Made by a program: the position numbers and the translations under genes. Under the pieces are notes generated by a model. That model had not been told where the DNA came from and did not search any database. It worked only from the letters and a program-made list of their open reading frames with translations. From positions 1 to 64,000 of the forward strand of contig JAGBEA010000045.1 in the NCBI GenBank assembly GCA_017937195.1: 64,000 nucleotides of DNA. The letters run 5' to 3'. Origin of the DNA: Oscillospiraceae bacterium (GTDB taxonomy: Bacteria; Bacillota; Clostridia; Oscillospirales; Oscillospiraceae). Below, piece after piece: positions 1 to 6,400 of the stretch (position 1 is its first letter; the number at the start of each line of letters is the position of its first letter).

Positions 1-9
1 AAGGAAGTC

Positions 10-76
10 AAGGAACCATCGGTTCCTTGCGGCGTTTCTTTTCCTCTTTTCTTTCCGCTGTTGGAAAGAAAAGAGG
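10..76. repeat. two adjacent perfect hairpins
   Basis: Two inverted repeats lie in non-coding DNA. The first pairs 10-17 with 21-28 (8 bp, 3-nt loop). The second pairs 43-56 with 63-76 (14 bp perfect, 6-nt loop, pyrimidine strand first). No gene covers them. They look like REP/MITE-type dispersed elements, which is inference because no second copy lies in this window. Confidence 0.6.
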
Positions 77-153
77 CCGTCGGAGACAGGACAAGCCTTT
101 GGCATCGCGGCAGGTGCATAAGCGCAAGCGCGGTGCGTAATGTCTCTCCCTCA

Positions 154-195
154 GTCAAATCCTGAGGATTTGACAGCTCCCTCATCAGAGGGAGC
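154..195. repeat. double palindromic repeat unit
   Basis: Positions 154-174 form an odd-length palindrome, GTCAAATCC...GGATTTGAC. It is followed directly by an 8-bp hairpin, GCTCCCTC (176-183) pairing with GAGGGAGC (188-195) around ATCA. Tandem palindromes of this type are typical of extragenic REP-like repeats. No coding signal is seen. Confidence 0.6.
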
Positions 196-244
196 CTTTT
201 GGGGAACGAAATGCAAAAGAAAGTTTAATTTTACGCGCCCTGAG

Positions 245-446
245 CGCGAAGCGCGAGGAAGTACTCTTGGGGTGCGCCCGGCGCGTGGCTGGTAACATAG
301 GGCTTCGCCCGCATATGAAATACCCCCGGCTTGGCCGGGGGATTCTTATTTGGGCTACGCGGCCTCTGTCCGCTCCGCCCCAAGGGCAATTGAACTTGCT
401 CGGGCGAAATGAATTCGCCCTTCGCCAAGGTTTTGCTGCGCAAAAC
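245..446. repeat. cluster of short hairpins, likely dispersed intergenic repeat
   Basis: Short stems follow one another: 245-248/252-255, 274-277/281-284, 300-303/307-310, 323-330/334-341, 402-408/414-420 and 430-436/440-446. Open frames exist here on both strands, but they have no ribosome site and consist of these palindromes, so I read the stretch as a structured repeat or RNA rather than a gene. Confidence 0.5.
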
Positions 447-454
447 GCTTGTGT

Positions 455-476
455 CGCGCCACTCGGCGCGTTTTTT
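455..476 (+). terminator. rho-independent terminator
   Basis: The stem CGCGCC (455-460) pairs with GGCGCG (465-470) across ACTC and is followed by six T. The T run is on the + strand only, so it ends something transcribed rightward through the hairpin cluster rather than the leftward regulator gene. Confidence 0.75.
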
Positions 477-529
477 GGTTTTAGAGGAGAAAGGGATCGA
501 AATTGGATCGTGATATGTCCCCATTCACA

Positions 530-1456
530 TCACGCCCGCTCCAAAACGGCTTGAGCGGTATGCTCGTCGGTGATCAGCGTGTCGATCAGCCCCGTGCGCA
601 GCGCGCCGATGATGGCCTCCGCCTTGTCACTCTCCTCATCGCTGCACACGATGGCCACCGTTTCTCCGGCGCGGCGCAGCTCCTCCGCCGATGCGCACAG
701 CGCATTGCTGTAGGGTGCGATCAAGCTGCCGTCTGCGGCAAAAAGATGCGTAGCAATATCGCCCACGGCGGCGGAATTCTTTTCTCCGTAGCCGAAAATA
801 TCCTCAAACATCCGCAGCACCTCCGTGTTGCCGATGCCCACAATGGCCAAGTCAATTTTCTCCCACAGCGCACTGATCTTTTTATAGTAAGATGTCCCCT
901 TCAAGAGGGCACAGTCCTCCGCCTGATCGGGGCGGTAGGGAAACCACGCATATTTCACTTCCGCGCCGATCTTATCGGCAAAATTGCGGGCGATCTCATT
1001 GGACAAAAAGCAGCTCTTCTCGCTGTCGGACGCGCCAAAGAGGGGGAACACCGTGTTGCCGGCGGTGTGCAGCTGCGGCATCTCCGCAATGAAGGTCTGC
1101 AGCGTTCTGCCCCACGAGAGAGCGATATTCCGCCCACCTGCTTTCAAGGTCGGCTCCAGATATTCCGCCGCCTTTTTCACCGTCATCAGCCGGCGCAGCA
1201 CAGGATCCTTTCCACTGACACCGCACACCGCAGCGTGTTTGATGCCAAACCGTTGGCAGAGCTGCTGCTCCAGCGCGGCGCAGCCCTTCTCCGGATCGTG
1301 GATACGGATCTCCACCACCCGCTCGGAAATGGCGTCGCTCAGCAGCTTGGACACCGTCTGGCGGGACAAGTTCATGATTTTTGCGATCTCCTGCTGGGTG
1401 CAGCCCTTCTCATAATACAGAACCGCCGCCTCCACCATTCTCTTTTTCTCTGTCAT
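530..1456 (-). CDS. SorC/DeoR-type sugar-binding transcriptional regulator
   Basis: The product is 308 aa. An N-terminal helix-turn-helix lies at about residues 18-40 (TQQEIAKIMNLSRQTVSKLL). The rest is the SorC-family sugar-phosphate-binding domain, a Rossmann-like fold related to glucosamine-6-phosphate isomerase, with GIGNT near residue 205. Such proteins are effector-responsive regulators of sugar catabolic operons. It starts at an ATG preceded by AAGGTG. It is divergent from an aldolase/dehydrogenase pair, and the shared intergenic region holds a consensus promoter for each direction plus a palindrome over one -35 box. It is therefore probably an autoregulated local regulator of the neighbouring genes. 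The inducing sugar phosphate cannot be told from sequence. Confidence 0.88.
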   Translation of the reverse strand: MTEKKRMVEAAVLYYEKGCTQQEIAKIMNLSRQTVSKLLSDAISERVVEIRIHDPEKGCAALEQQLCQRFGIKHAAVCGVSGKDPVLRRLMTVKKAAEYLEPTLKAGGRNIALSWGRTLQTFIAEMPQLHTAGNTVFPLFGASDSEKSCFLSNEIARNFADKIGAEVKYAWFPYRPDQAEDCALLKGTSYYKKISALWEKIDLAIVGIGNTEVLRMFEDIFGYGEKNSAAVGDIATHLFAADGSLIAPYSNALCASAEELRRAGETVAIVCSDEESDKAEAIIGALRTGLIDTLITDEHTAQAVLERA

Positions 1457-1479
1457 CCGGACACCTTCTTTCTCTTTCT

Positions 1480-1507
1480 ATTATACCGCCCCGTTTCCCG
1501 CTGTCAA
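1480..1507 (-). promoter_or_regulatory. promoter of the SorC-type regulator
   Basis: On the minus strand, TTGACA (1507-1502) and TATAAT (1485-1480) are both perfect consensus boxes with a 16-bp spacer, just upstream of the regulator start at 1456. Confidence 0.85.
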
Positions 1508-1513
1508 GCAAAT

Positions 1514-1540
1514 TTAACATTTGTAATTGACAGATGTTAA
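1514..1540. promoter_or_regulatory. probable operator of the SorC-type regulator
   Basis: TTAACATTTGT (1514-1524) and ACAGATGTTAA (1530-1540) form an 11-bp inverted repeat with one mismatch and a 5-bp spacer. The right half overlaps the -35 box of the rightward promoter, so a protein bound here would block the aldolase operon. Confidence 0.65.
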
Positions 1541-1555
1541 GCACGGTGCTACAAT
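1527..1555 (+). promoter_or_regulatory. promoter of the aldolase-dehydrogenase operon
   Basis: TTGACA (1527-1532), a 17-bp spacer and TACAAT (1550-1555). The aldolase start codon follows about 30 bp later with GGGAGG as ribosome site. Confidence 0.85.
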
Positions 1556-1587
1556 ATCCCCATCAATTATACTTGGGAGGACTTTAT

Positions 1588-2457
1588 ATGTTCGTGACCA
1601 TGAAGGAAATGCTGGCGGACGCGCAGCAAAAGCACTATGCGCTGCCCGCTTTTGATGTGAGCAATTATGAGATGCTGCGGGCGGTACTGGATGTATGCGA
1701 GGAGGAGCGCTCCCCCGCCCTGCTGATGGCGATCCCCGCCGACATGGAGGGCAGAGGTATGCCGCTGCTGACCGGTATGGCGCAGGCTGCCGCACGCACC
1801 TACTCCGTTCCCGTGTGCTTCCATCTGGATCACGCCACCAATATGGACTTGATCCGCCGCGCGGCGGAGATGGGCTTCAGCTCCGTGATGATCGACGGCT
1901 CCTCCCTCCCCTTTGAAGAAAACGCCGCCATCACCGCCGAGGTGGTGCAGTTCGCCCATGCCAAGGGCCTGACCGTAGAGGCGGAGCTGGGTCACGTGGG
2001 CAACGCGCTGGTGGGCAACGAAAAGGACACCGTGCTGGACGAGGATCCCGAGCAGACGCTGACCGATCCTGCTGAGGTGGTGCGGTTTATTGAGCGCACC
2101 GATGTGGACGCGCTGGCGGTGGCTATCGGCACAGCACACGGCGTATATGCCAAAACCCCTACGCTGCGCATTGACCGTCTGGACCAGATCACCGCCGTGT
2201 GCGACCGCCCCTTGGTGCTGCACGGCGGCAGCGGCACGCCTGAGGATCAGCTGAAGACCGCCATCGCCCACGGCGTGACCAAAATCAACATCTATTCCGA
2301 TGTGGTAGCAGCTATGAACGCAGGGCTTAAGAGCAAGATCAATCATCTGGGCAACCCCGCCACCTGGCCCATCTTCCTCTTTGAGGAAGCGCAGGAAAAC
2401 ATGCGCGCGCTGATCCGCGACAGAATCCATATGTGCGGCAGCAACGGAAGAGCATAA
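1588..2457 (+). CDS. class II fructose/tagatose-bisphosphate aldolase family protein
   Basis: The product is 289 aa, normal for the GatY/KbaY/Fba class II family. These zinc enzymes split ketose-1,6-bisphosphates (or ketose-1-phosphates) into dihydroxyacetone phosphate and an aldehyde. Visible signatures are the catalytic aspartate and first zinc histidine in HLDH (79-82), EAEL near 131-134, the zinc histidines of GTAHG (H184) and LHGGSG (H212), and NIYSD near 240. The start is the ATG at 1588 with GGGAGG eight bases upstream; an in-frame ATG at 1534 lies inside the promoter and is rejected. It is the first gene after the SorC-controlled promoter and is followed after 14 bp by a sugar-phosphate dehydrogenase, so a specific ketose-phosphate route fits better than housekeeping glycolysis. 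Confidence 0.9.
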   Translation: MFVTMKEMLADAQQKHYALPAFDVSNYEMLRAVLDVCEEERSPALLMAIPADMEGRGMPLLTGMAQAAARTYSVPVCFHLDHATNMDLIRRAAEMGFSSVMIDGSSLPFEENAAITAEVVQFAHAKGLTVEAELGHVGNALVGNEKDTVLDEDPEQTLTDPAEVVRFIERTDVDALAVAIGTAHGVYAKTPTLRIDRLDQITAVCDRPLVLHGGSGTPEDQLKTAIAHGVTKINIYSDVVAAMNAGLKSKINHLGNPATWPIFLFEEAQENMRALIRDRIHMCGSNGRA

Positions 2458-2471
2458 CGGGAGGCGGCGTG

Positions 2472-3710
2472 ATGAAAACGAAGGCAGTACGGCTGTACGG
2501 CAAGCGGGATCTGCGGCTGGAGGAGTTTGAGCTTCCCGCCGTTGGTGACGGCGAGATCCTGATCCGCATCGTGTCCGACAGCGTGTGTATGTCTACCTAC
2601 AAAACCGCTATTCAGGGCGAGGATCACATCCGCGTGCCGAAAAATGTGGCACAGCATCCCGCCATCATCGGGCACGAGTTCTGCGCCGAGGTGGTGGAGG
2701 TTGGCAAGCGCTGGCAGAACGACTACAAGGTGGGCGACAAGGTAGTGGTGCCCCCCGTTTTGAGCTATCTGGGAACCATGGACACCATCGGCTACTCCTT
2801 TGAGCACATCGGCGGTGACTCCACCTATTCGCTGGTATATGAGCACATTATCGAAAACGGTTTCCTCATCAAGTTTGACAGCAAGGACTTCTTCAGCGCC
2901 TCGCTGGTGGAGCCGATCTCCTGCGTGGTGCGGGGCTTCAAGGGCACGTTCCATCTGGACGGCGAGGGCAACCACATCACCGGCTTGAAGGAGGGCGGCA
3001 AGGTGGCGCTGCTGGCCGCCTGCGGCCCCATGGGTCTGGCGGCGCTGGACTGCGCTCTTCACGGCGACTGGAAACCCTCTATGATCGTGGTGACCGACCT
3101 TGATCAGGCACGGCTGGATCGGGCAAAGAGTATCTTTGATCCCGAGGAGGCCAAAAAGCAGGGCGTGGGGCTGATCTTCGCCAACACCGCCGATGCCGAT
3201 GAGCTGATGGCGCTCTCCGGCGGCACCGGCTATGACGATGTGTTTGCCTACATCGCAGTTCCCGCAGTGGTGGAGTTGGGCGACGCTATCCTCGCTTTTG
3301 ACGGCTGCCTGAACTTCTTCTCCGGCCCTACCAAGAAGGATTTCTATGTGCCGCTGAATTTCTACAATGTCCACTATGCCCAGCACCACGTGGCAGGCAC
3401 CAGCGGCAGCACCACCGAGGATATGCTGGATGTGGTGCGCTACATCAGTGAGGGGCGGATCGCTCCGGCGGTGATGGTCAGCCACATCGGCGGTATGGAC
3501 GCCGTCATCGACACCACACTGCGCTTCCCCGAGATGCCCGGTGCCAAAAAGCTGATCTATACCCACATCAATCTGCCGCTGACCGCCATCGCGGACTTTG
3601 CGGAATTGGGCAAAACGGATGCCCGCTTTAGCGCTCTCCACGAAATCGTCAGCGCCCACAACGGTCTGTGGTGCGCCGAGGCGGAGAACTATCTGCTGGC
3701 AAACTTCTAA
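2472..3710 (+). CDS. zinc-type alcohol dehydrogenase family, L-sorbose-1-phosphate-reductase-like
   Basis: The product is 412 aa, longer than ordinary medium-chain dehydrogenases and close to the SorE-like group. Candidate catalytic zinc ligands are C39, the GHE motif (H68, E69) and a glutamate in LVEP near 148. The NAD(P)-binding Rossmann motif is ACGPMG near 183-188. The four-cysteine structural zinc loop of classical ADHs is absent. The start is ATG 2472 with GGGAGG upstream, overlapping nothing. With the SorC-type regulator and class II aldolase, the likely role is interconversion of a ketose 1-phosphate and a polyol phosphate. No transporter or kinase is encoded beside it, so the substrate enters by a system located elsewhere. 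Confidence 0.8.
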   Translation: MKTKAVRLYGKRDLRLEEFELPAVGDGEILIRIVSDSVCMSTYKTAIQGEDHIRVPKNVAQHPAIIGHEFCAEVVEVGKRWQNDYKVGDKVVVPPVLSYLGTMDTIGYSFEHIGGDSTYSLVYEHIIENGFLIKFDSKDFFSASLVEPISCVVRGFKGTFHLDGEGNHITGLKEGGKVALLAACGPMGLAALDCALHGDWKPSMIVVTDLDQARLDRAKSIFDPEEAKKQGVGLIFANTADADELMALSGGTGYDDVFAYIAVPAVVELGDAILAFDGCLNFFSGPTKKDFYVPLNFYNVHYAQHHVAGTSGSTTEDMLDVVRYISEGRIAPAVMVSHIGGMDAVIDTTLRFPEMPGAKKLIYTHINLPLTAIADFAELGKTDARFSALHEIVSAHNGLWCAEAENYLLANF

Positions 3711-3721
3711 GAGAACACAGC

Positions 3722-3757
3722 AAAACACCCGACTGAACCGTTCAGTCGGGTGTTTTT
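3722..3757. terminator. bidirectional intrinsic terminator
   Basis: The 13-bp stem 3725-3737/3741-3753 (ACACCCGACTGAA, loop CCG) is flanked by A and T runs on both sides. It ends the aldolase operon rightward and the sbcD-sbcC-VWA-AAA operon leftward. Confidence 0.9.
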
Positions 3758-3759
3758 TC

Positions 3760-5382
3760 TTATTTTCCTGCCTTGCGCCGGAGCATATAGTCATACCACG
3801 CCAGATACTCACCGCCCAGACGGCGGGCGAGGGTGCGCGCCTCCTGCGGCTGCGCGGCGGACAGATACAGACACTGCTGCGCCAGCTGATAGCGGCGGGC
3901 GGTGCTGAGCTTTTGCAGCTGCTCGTCCGTGTAGGTGCCCAGTGTCTGCACCTCGCGCTGGGCTTTGAAGAAGCGGATGAATGCCTCCGCCGTTTCCGGT
4001 CCCACGATGGGAGCCAGCAGAGAGAAGTCGTTGCCGGAGTGATCCAATACCTTGGACACCATCTCCCAGCGGCGGGGGTCTGCGTTGCCCTCGGTGCCGG
4101 TATAGGGGGTGCGCATATAGAGATCGTTATTGGCAAGGAACTCCATCACATAGGGGTTAAGCCGATGCTCCACCGCCCACGGCATCCAGTTCTCCACCGT
4201 GGTGCGAATATAGATGTGGGCAAAGCGGCCGAACAGCGGCTCTGCCAAATCGTGGGCGGCGCTGGACTCGCTGCGGTCGTTGCCGGCTGCCACAATGCGG
4301 GCGTTGGGCGGCAGCGGCCAGCGGTTATTGACGAAGCGCTCCAGCACGATCTTGAAGATGACGGACTGGGTCTGCTTGGTGGCGTTGGTCAGCTCATCGA
4401 AGAAGAGGATATGGAGCTTGCCGTCGGCGCACAGCTCCTCCAGCTTGATGAGCCACACCGGCTTGATGTCCACGATCTCGCTGCGACTCTCGTTATACAC
4501 GGCGCGGCCGTTGATGGTCTCCGGCGTCTCATTGACCAGCTCGATATCCAGCGCCTGGGGGTCGATCTGCCGCACGCGGTCGCTCTTGCCGTCACCAGAC
4601 AAGCCGTGGAGAAACACGGGGATATTGGCCTCCACATAGGCGCGGATCAGCGACAGTTCATCGTGATTGCGCAGGCAGAAGTCGCCAAGGGGCTGCTGCT
4701 CCTCGCTCTGCGCCAACAGCTCGGTCAGGAATTCGCCGGCAAGATATGCCTCCGCCTGCTCCCTCTCGAGACCTGCAAACAGCGCCATACAGCTGATAAG
4801 CAGCTTTTGCCGTTCATCATAGAGCCAGCGCACGGCGCGCAGCTCCAAAAACACCCGCTCGCCCTCGGCCACCACCGTTTCGTCGGACAGCCGCACGAAG
4901 CCGTTGACGCCGCCGGGGGCGGAATCGATGCAGACGATCTCCTTTGCGCCCAAGCGGTAGATGGGCTGGGGTTTGCCGCCGATGTGGACACTTCTGCCCG
5001 TTTCCGCCAGTGCGCCGCGGTCATATTCCCGCGCCGCCAGCTCTCGCAGGCTCTCGTCCAGAATCACATAGGGGTAACGGCCGTATTCCACGGTGGTCAC
5101 CTCGCCGTCGGTCTGTTGGCGGCCCAAAAGAGCTTCCTCCCCCTCCTCCAGCACGATCACGGGACGCACAGCGCACAGCGCGCACTCCTCCTGCCGTCCG
5201 AAGCGATCCACAAAGCCGCCGTCGGACAGATAGTAGTTGATGCAGCGCCCGTCGGTCAAAAAACCGTCGTCTGCCGCCGTCAGCAGCGCAAGATCCGATG
5301 CCGGAGCCGCTGCGCCCACATTCTGCAGCAGGGCGATGGGGTTGGAAAAGACCTGCTCAGGTGATAAGAAAATCGACTTCAT
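3760..5382 (-). CDS. MoxR-like AAA ATPase with large N-terminal domain
   Basis: The product is 540 aa. The C-terminal half is an AAA+ module: Walker A GLSGDGKS (260-267), Walker B LHILFFDE (323-330), sensor-1-like AAGND (365-369) and an arginine-rich GRFAHIYI segment. The first roughly 235 residues are not recognised; they are rich in short beta-like stretches and have no membrane segment. Start at 5382 is chosen because GAGGAG lies just upstream; the gene overlaps the VWA gene by 26 bp, indicating coupling. MoxR ATPases act as chaperones with VWA-domain partners that bind metal through a MIDAS site, exactly the neighbour seen here. It is the last gene of the sbcD-led transcript. The protein client is unknown. 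Confidence 0.82.
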   Translation of the reverse strand: MKSIFLSPEQVFSNPIALLQNVGAAAPASDLALLTAADDGFLTDGRCINYYLSDGGFVDRFGRQEECALCAVRPVIVLEEGEEALLGRQQTDGEVTTVEYGRYPYVILDESLRELAAREYDRGALAETGRSVHIGGKPQPIYRLGAKEIVCIDSAPGGVNGFVRLSDETVVAEGERVFLELRAVRWLYDERQKLLISCMALFAGLEREQAEAYLAGEFLTELLAQSEEQQPLGDFCLRNHDELSLIRAYVEANIPVFLHGLSGDGKSDRVRQIDPQALDIELVNETPETINGRAVYNESRSEIVDIKPVWLIKLEELCADGKLHILFFDELTNATKQTQSVIFKIVLERFVNNRWPLPPNARIVAAGNDRSESSAAHDLAEPLFGRFAHIYIRTTVENWMPWAVEHRLNPYVMEFLANNDLYMRTPYTGTEGNADPRRWEMVSKVLDHSGNDFSLLAPIVGPETAEAFIRFFKAQREVQTLGTYTDEQLQKLSTARRYQLAQQCLYLSAAQPQEARTLARRLGGEYLAWYDYMLRRKAGK

Positions 5383-6379
5383 GCTTCTCTTTCTCCTCGT
5401 TTGGTTTGACATAGATCACCCGTCCGCCCTTGGGGTGGATGGGGGTACTGCCGTAGACGACCCACACCGCGCTGCAGCTTCTTTCGGGCATCTCGGCATA
5501 GCCGTCTGTGAAAATAATCTGGTTTTCCGCATCGCCGGTAAAGGCGTTGATGGCGGCGGTGAAATCCGTGCCGCCGGCACCGTGCAGTTCCAGATTGTCG
5601 ATATCCTCATCGGTGTGGATATCCTGAAAGCCGTAAAATCGGGTATCAAAGCAGCCTACACGGATCACCGCATCCTGTCGCAGCAGCGCCTTGACGCCCC
5701 GCACGAACCGGCGCAGCAGCGCGGCATCCACCGAGGCGCTGGTATCCAGTAAAATCTCGGCATAGGCCACGGGATAGGCGCGGAAATCGTAGCGCAGCAC
5801 GCCGTCGCGGATGGTGCTGCCGGGGAACCAGTCAAAATCTGTCTGCAAACTGGGCTGCAAAAGCTCCGCAAGACCGGCCACTGCGGCGGCAATCCCTGCC
5901 TCGTCCAATGTGATGTCCTGCGCGGCGGTCTCACCGCCGGCCTGAGTGCTGTCTACCTGCAGCACATCCCCGCCGGAGGTGTCCTCGCCGTCCCATTGGG
6001 CGTACAGCACCTCGTATACCTCCTCGGCGCTGTGCTGCGCCGTGATCTCCGAGAGCACCTCGCTTTGGGGCAGCTGAAAGCCCTCCTCCCGCAGCATTCC
6101 GTTGACCACCGCATTACACGAGCGGCGCCACACGCTGCGTTCACGCTCCCCCCGCCTTGCGTGGTGGGCAAGCTGCAGGTGCAGCAGCTGCTGCGCCATA
6201 TAAAAGCAGCGGTTTTCCCTGCTTTGGGCGCGCATCACCCGGTCGTTATAATAGATGACCGAGCCGTCATTATCGGCAAGGGAGACTTTCGCGGTGTCCT
6301 GAAAGCGCAGCATCCAGATCCGCTCCGCCCACTGGGGGAAGCGTTCAGTCAGGTCGCTGCGCAGCTCCTGCAGATCCAT
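5357..6379 (-). CDS. VWA-like domain protein (DUF2201 type), partner of the AAA ATPase
   Basis: The product is 340 aa. The C-terminal part (about 205-340) is a von Willebrand A-like domain with the MIDAS motif DTSAS near 215 and GGTDF near 275. The N-terminal part resembles the predicted zinc-peptidase domain paired with DUF2201, but the helix that should carry HExxH reads QQLLHLQLAHH, so the first histidine and the glutamate are missing and protease activity is doubtful. The start is ATG 6379, eight bases after a G-rich ribosome site; a GTG two codons upstream is possible. It begins 21 bp after sbcC and overlaps the ATPase gene, so the pair is translated from the sbcDC message. Confidence 0.8.
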   Translation of the reverse strand: MDLQELRSDLTERFPQWAERIWMLRFQDTAKVSLADNDGSVIYYNDRVMRAQSRENRCFYMAQQLLHLQLAHHARRGERERSVWRRSCNAVVNGMLREEGFQLPQSEVLSEITAQHSAEEVYEVLYAQWDGEDTSGGDVLQVDSTQAGGETAAQDITLDEAGIAAAVAGLAELLQPSLQTDFDWFPGSTIRDGVLRYDFRAYPVAYAEILLDTSASVDAALLRRFVRGVKALLRQDAVIRVGCFDTRFYGFQDIHTDEDIDNLELHGAGGTDFTAAINAFTGDAENQIIFTDGYAEMPERSCSAVWVVYGSTPIHPKGGRVIYVKPNEEKEKHEVDFLIT

Positions 6380-6400
6380 ATGCACTTCCCCCTTTCTTTT

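Noticed and set aside
231..554. Two overlapping reading frames of 95-97 codons on opposite strands
   Set aside because: They consist of palindromic repeat sequence, lack ribosome sites and contradict each other; a repeat/RNA reading explains them better.
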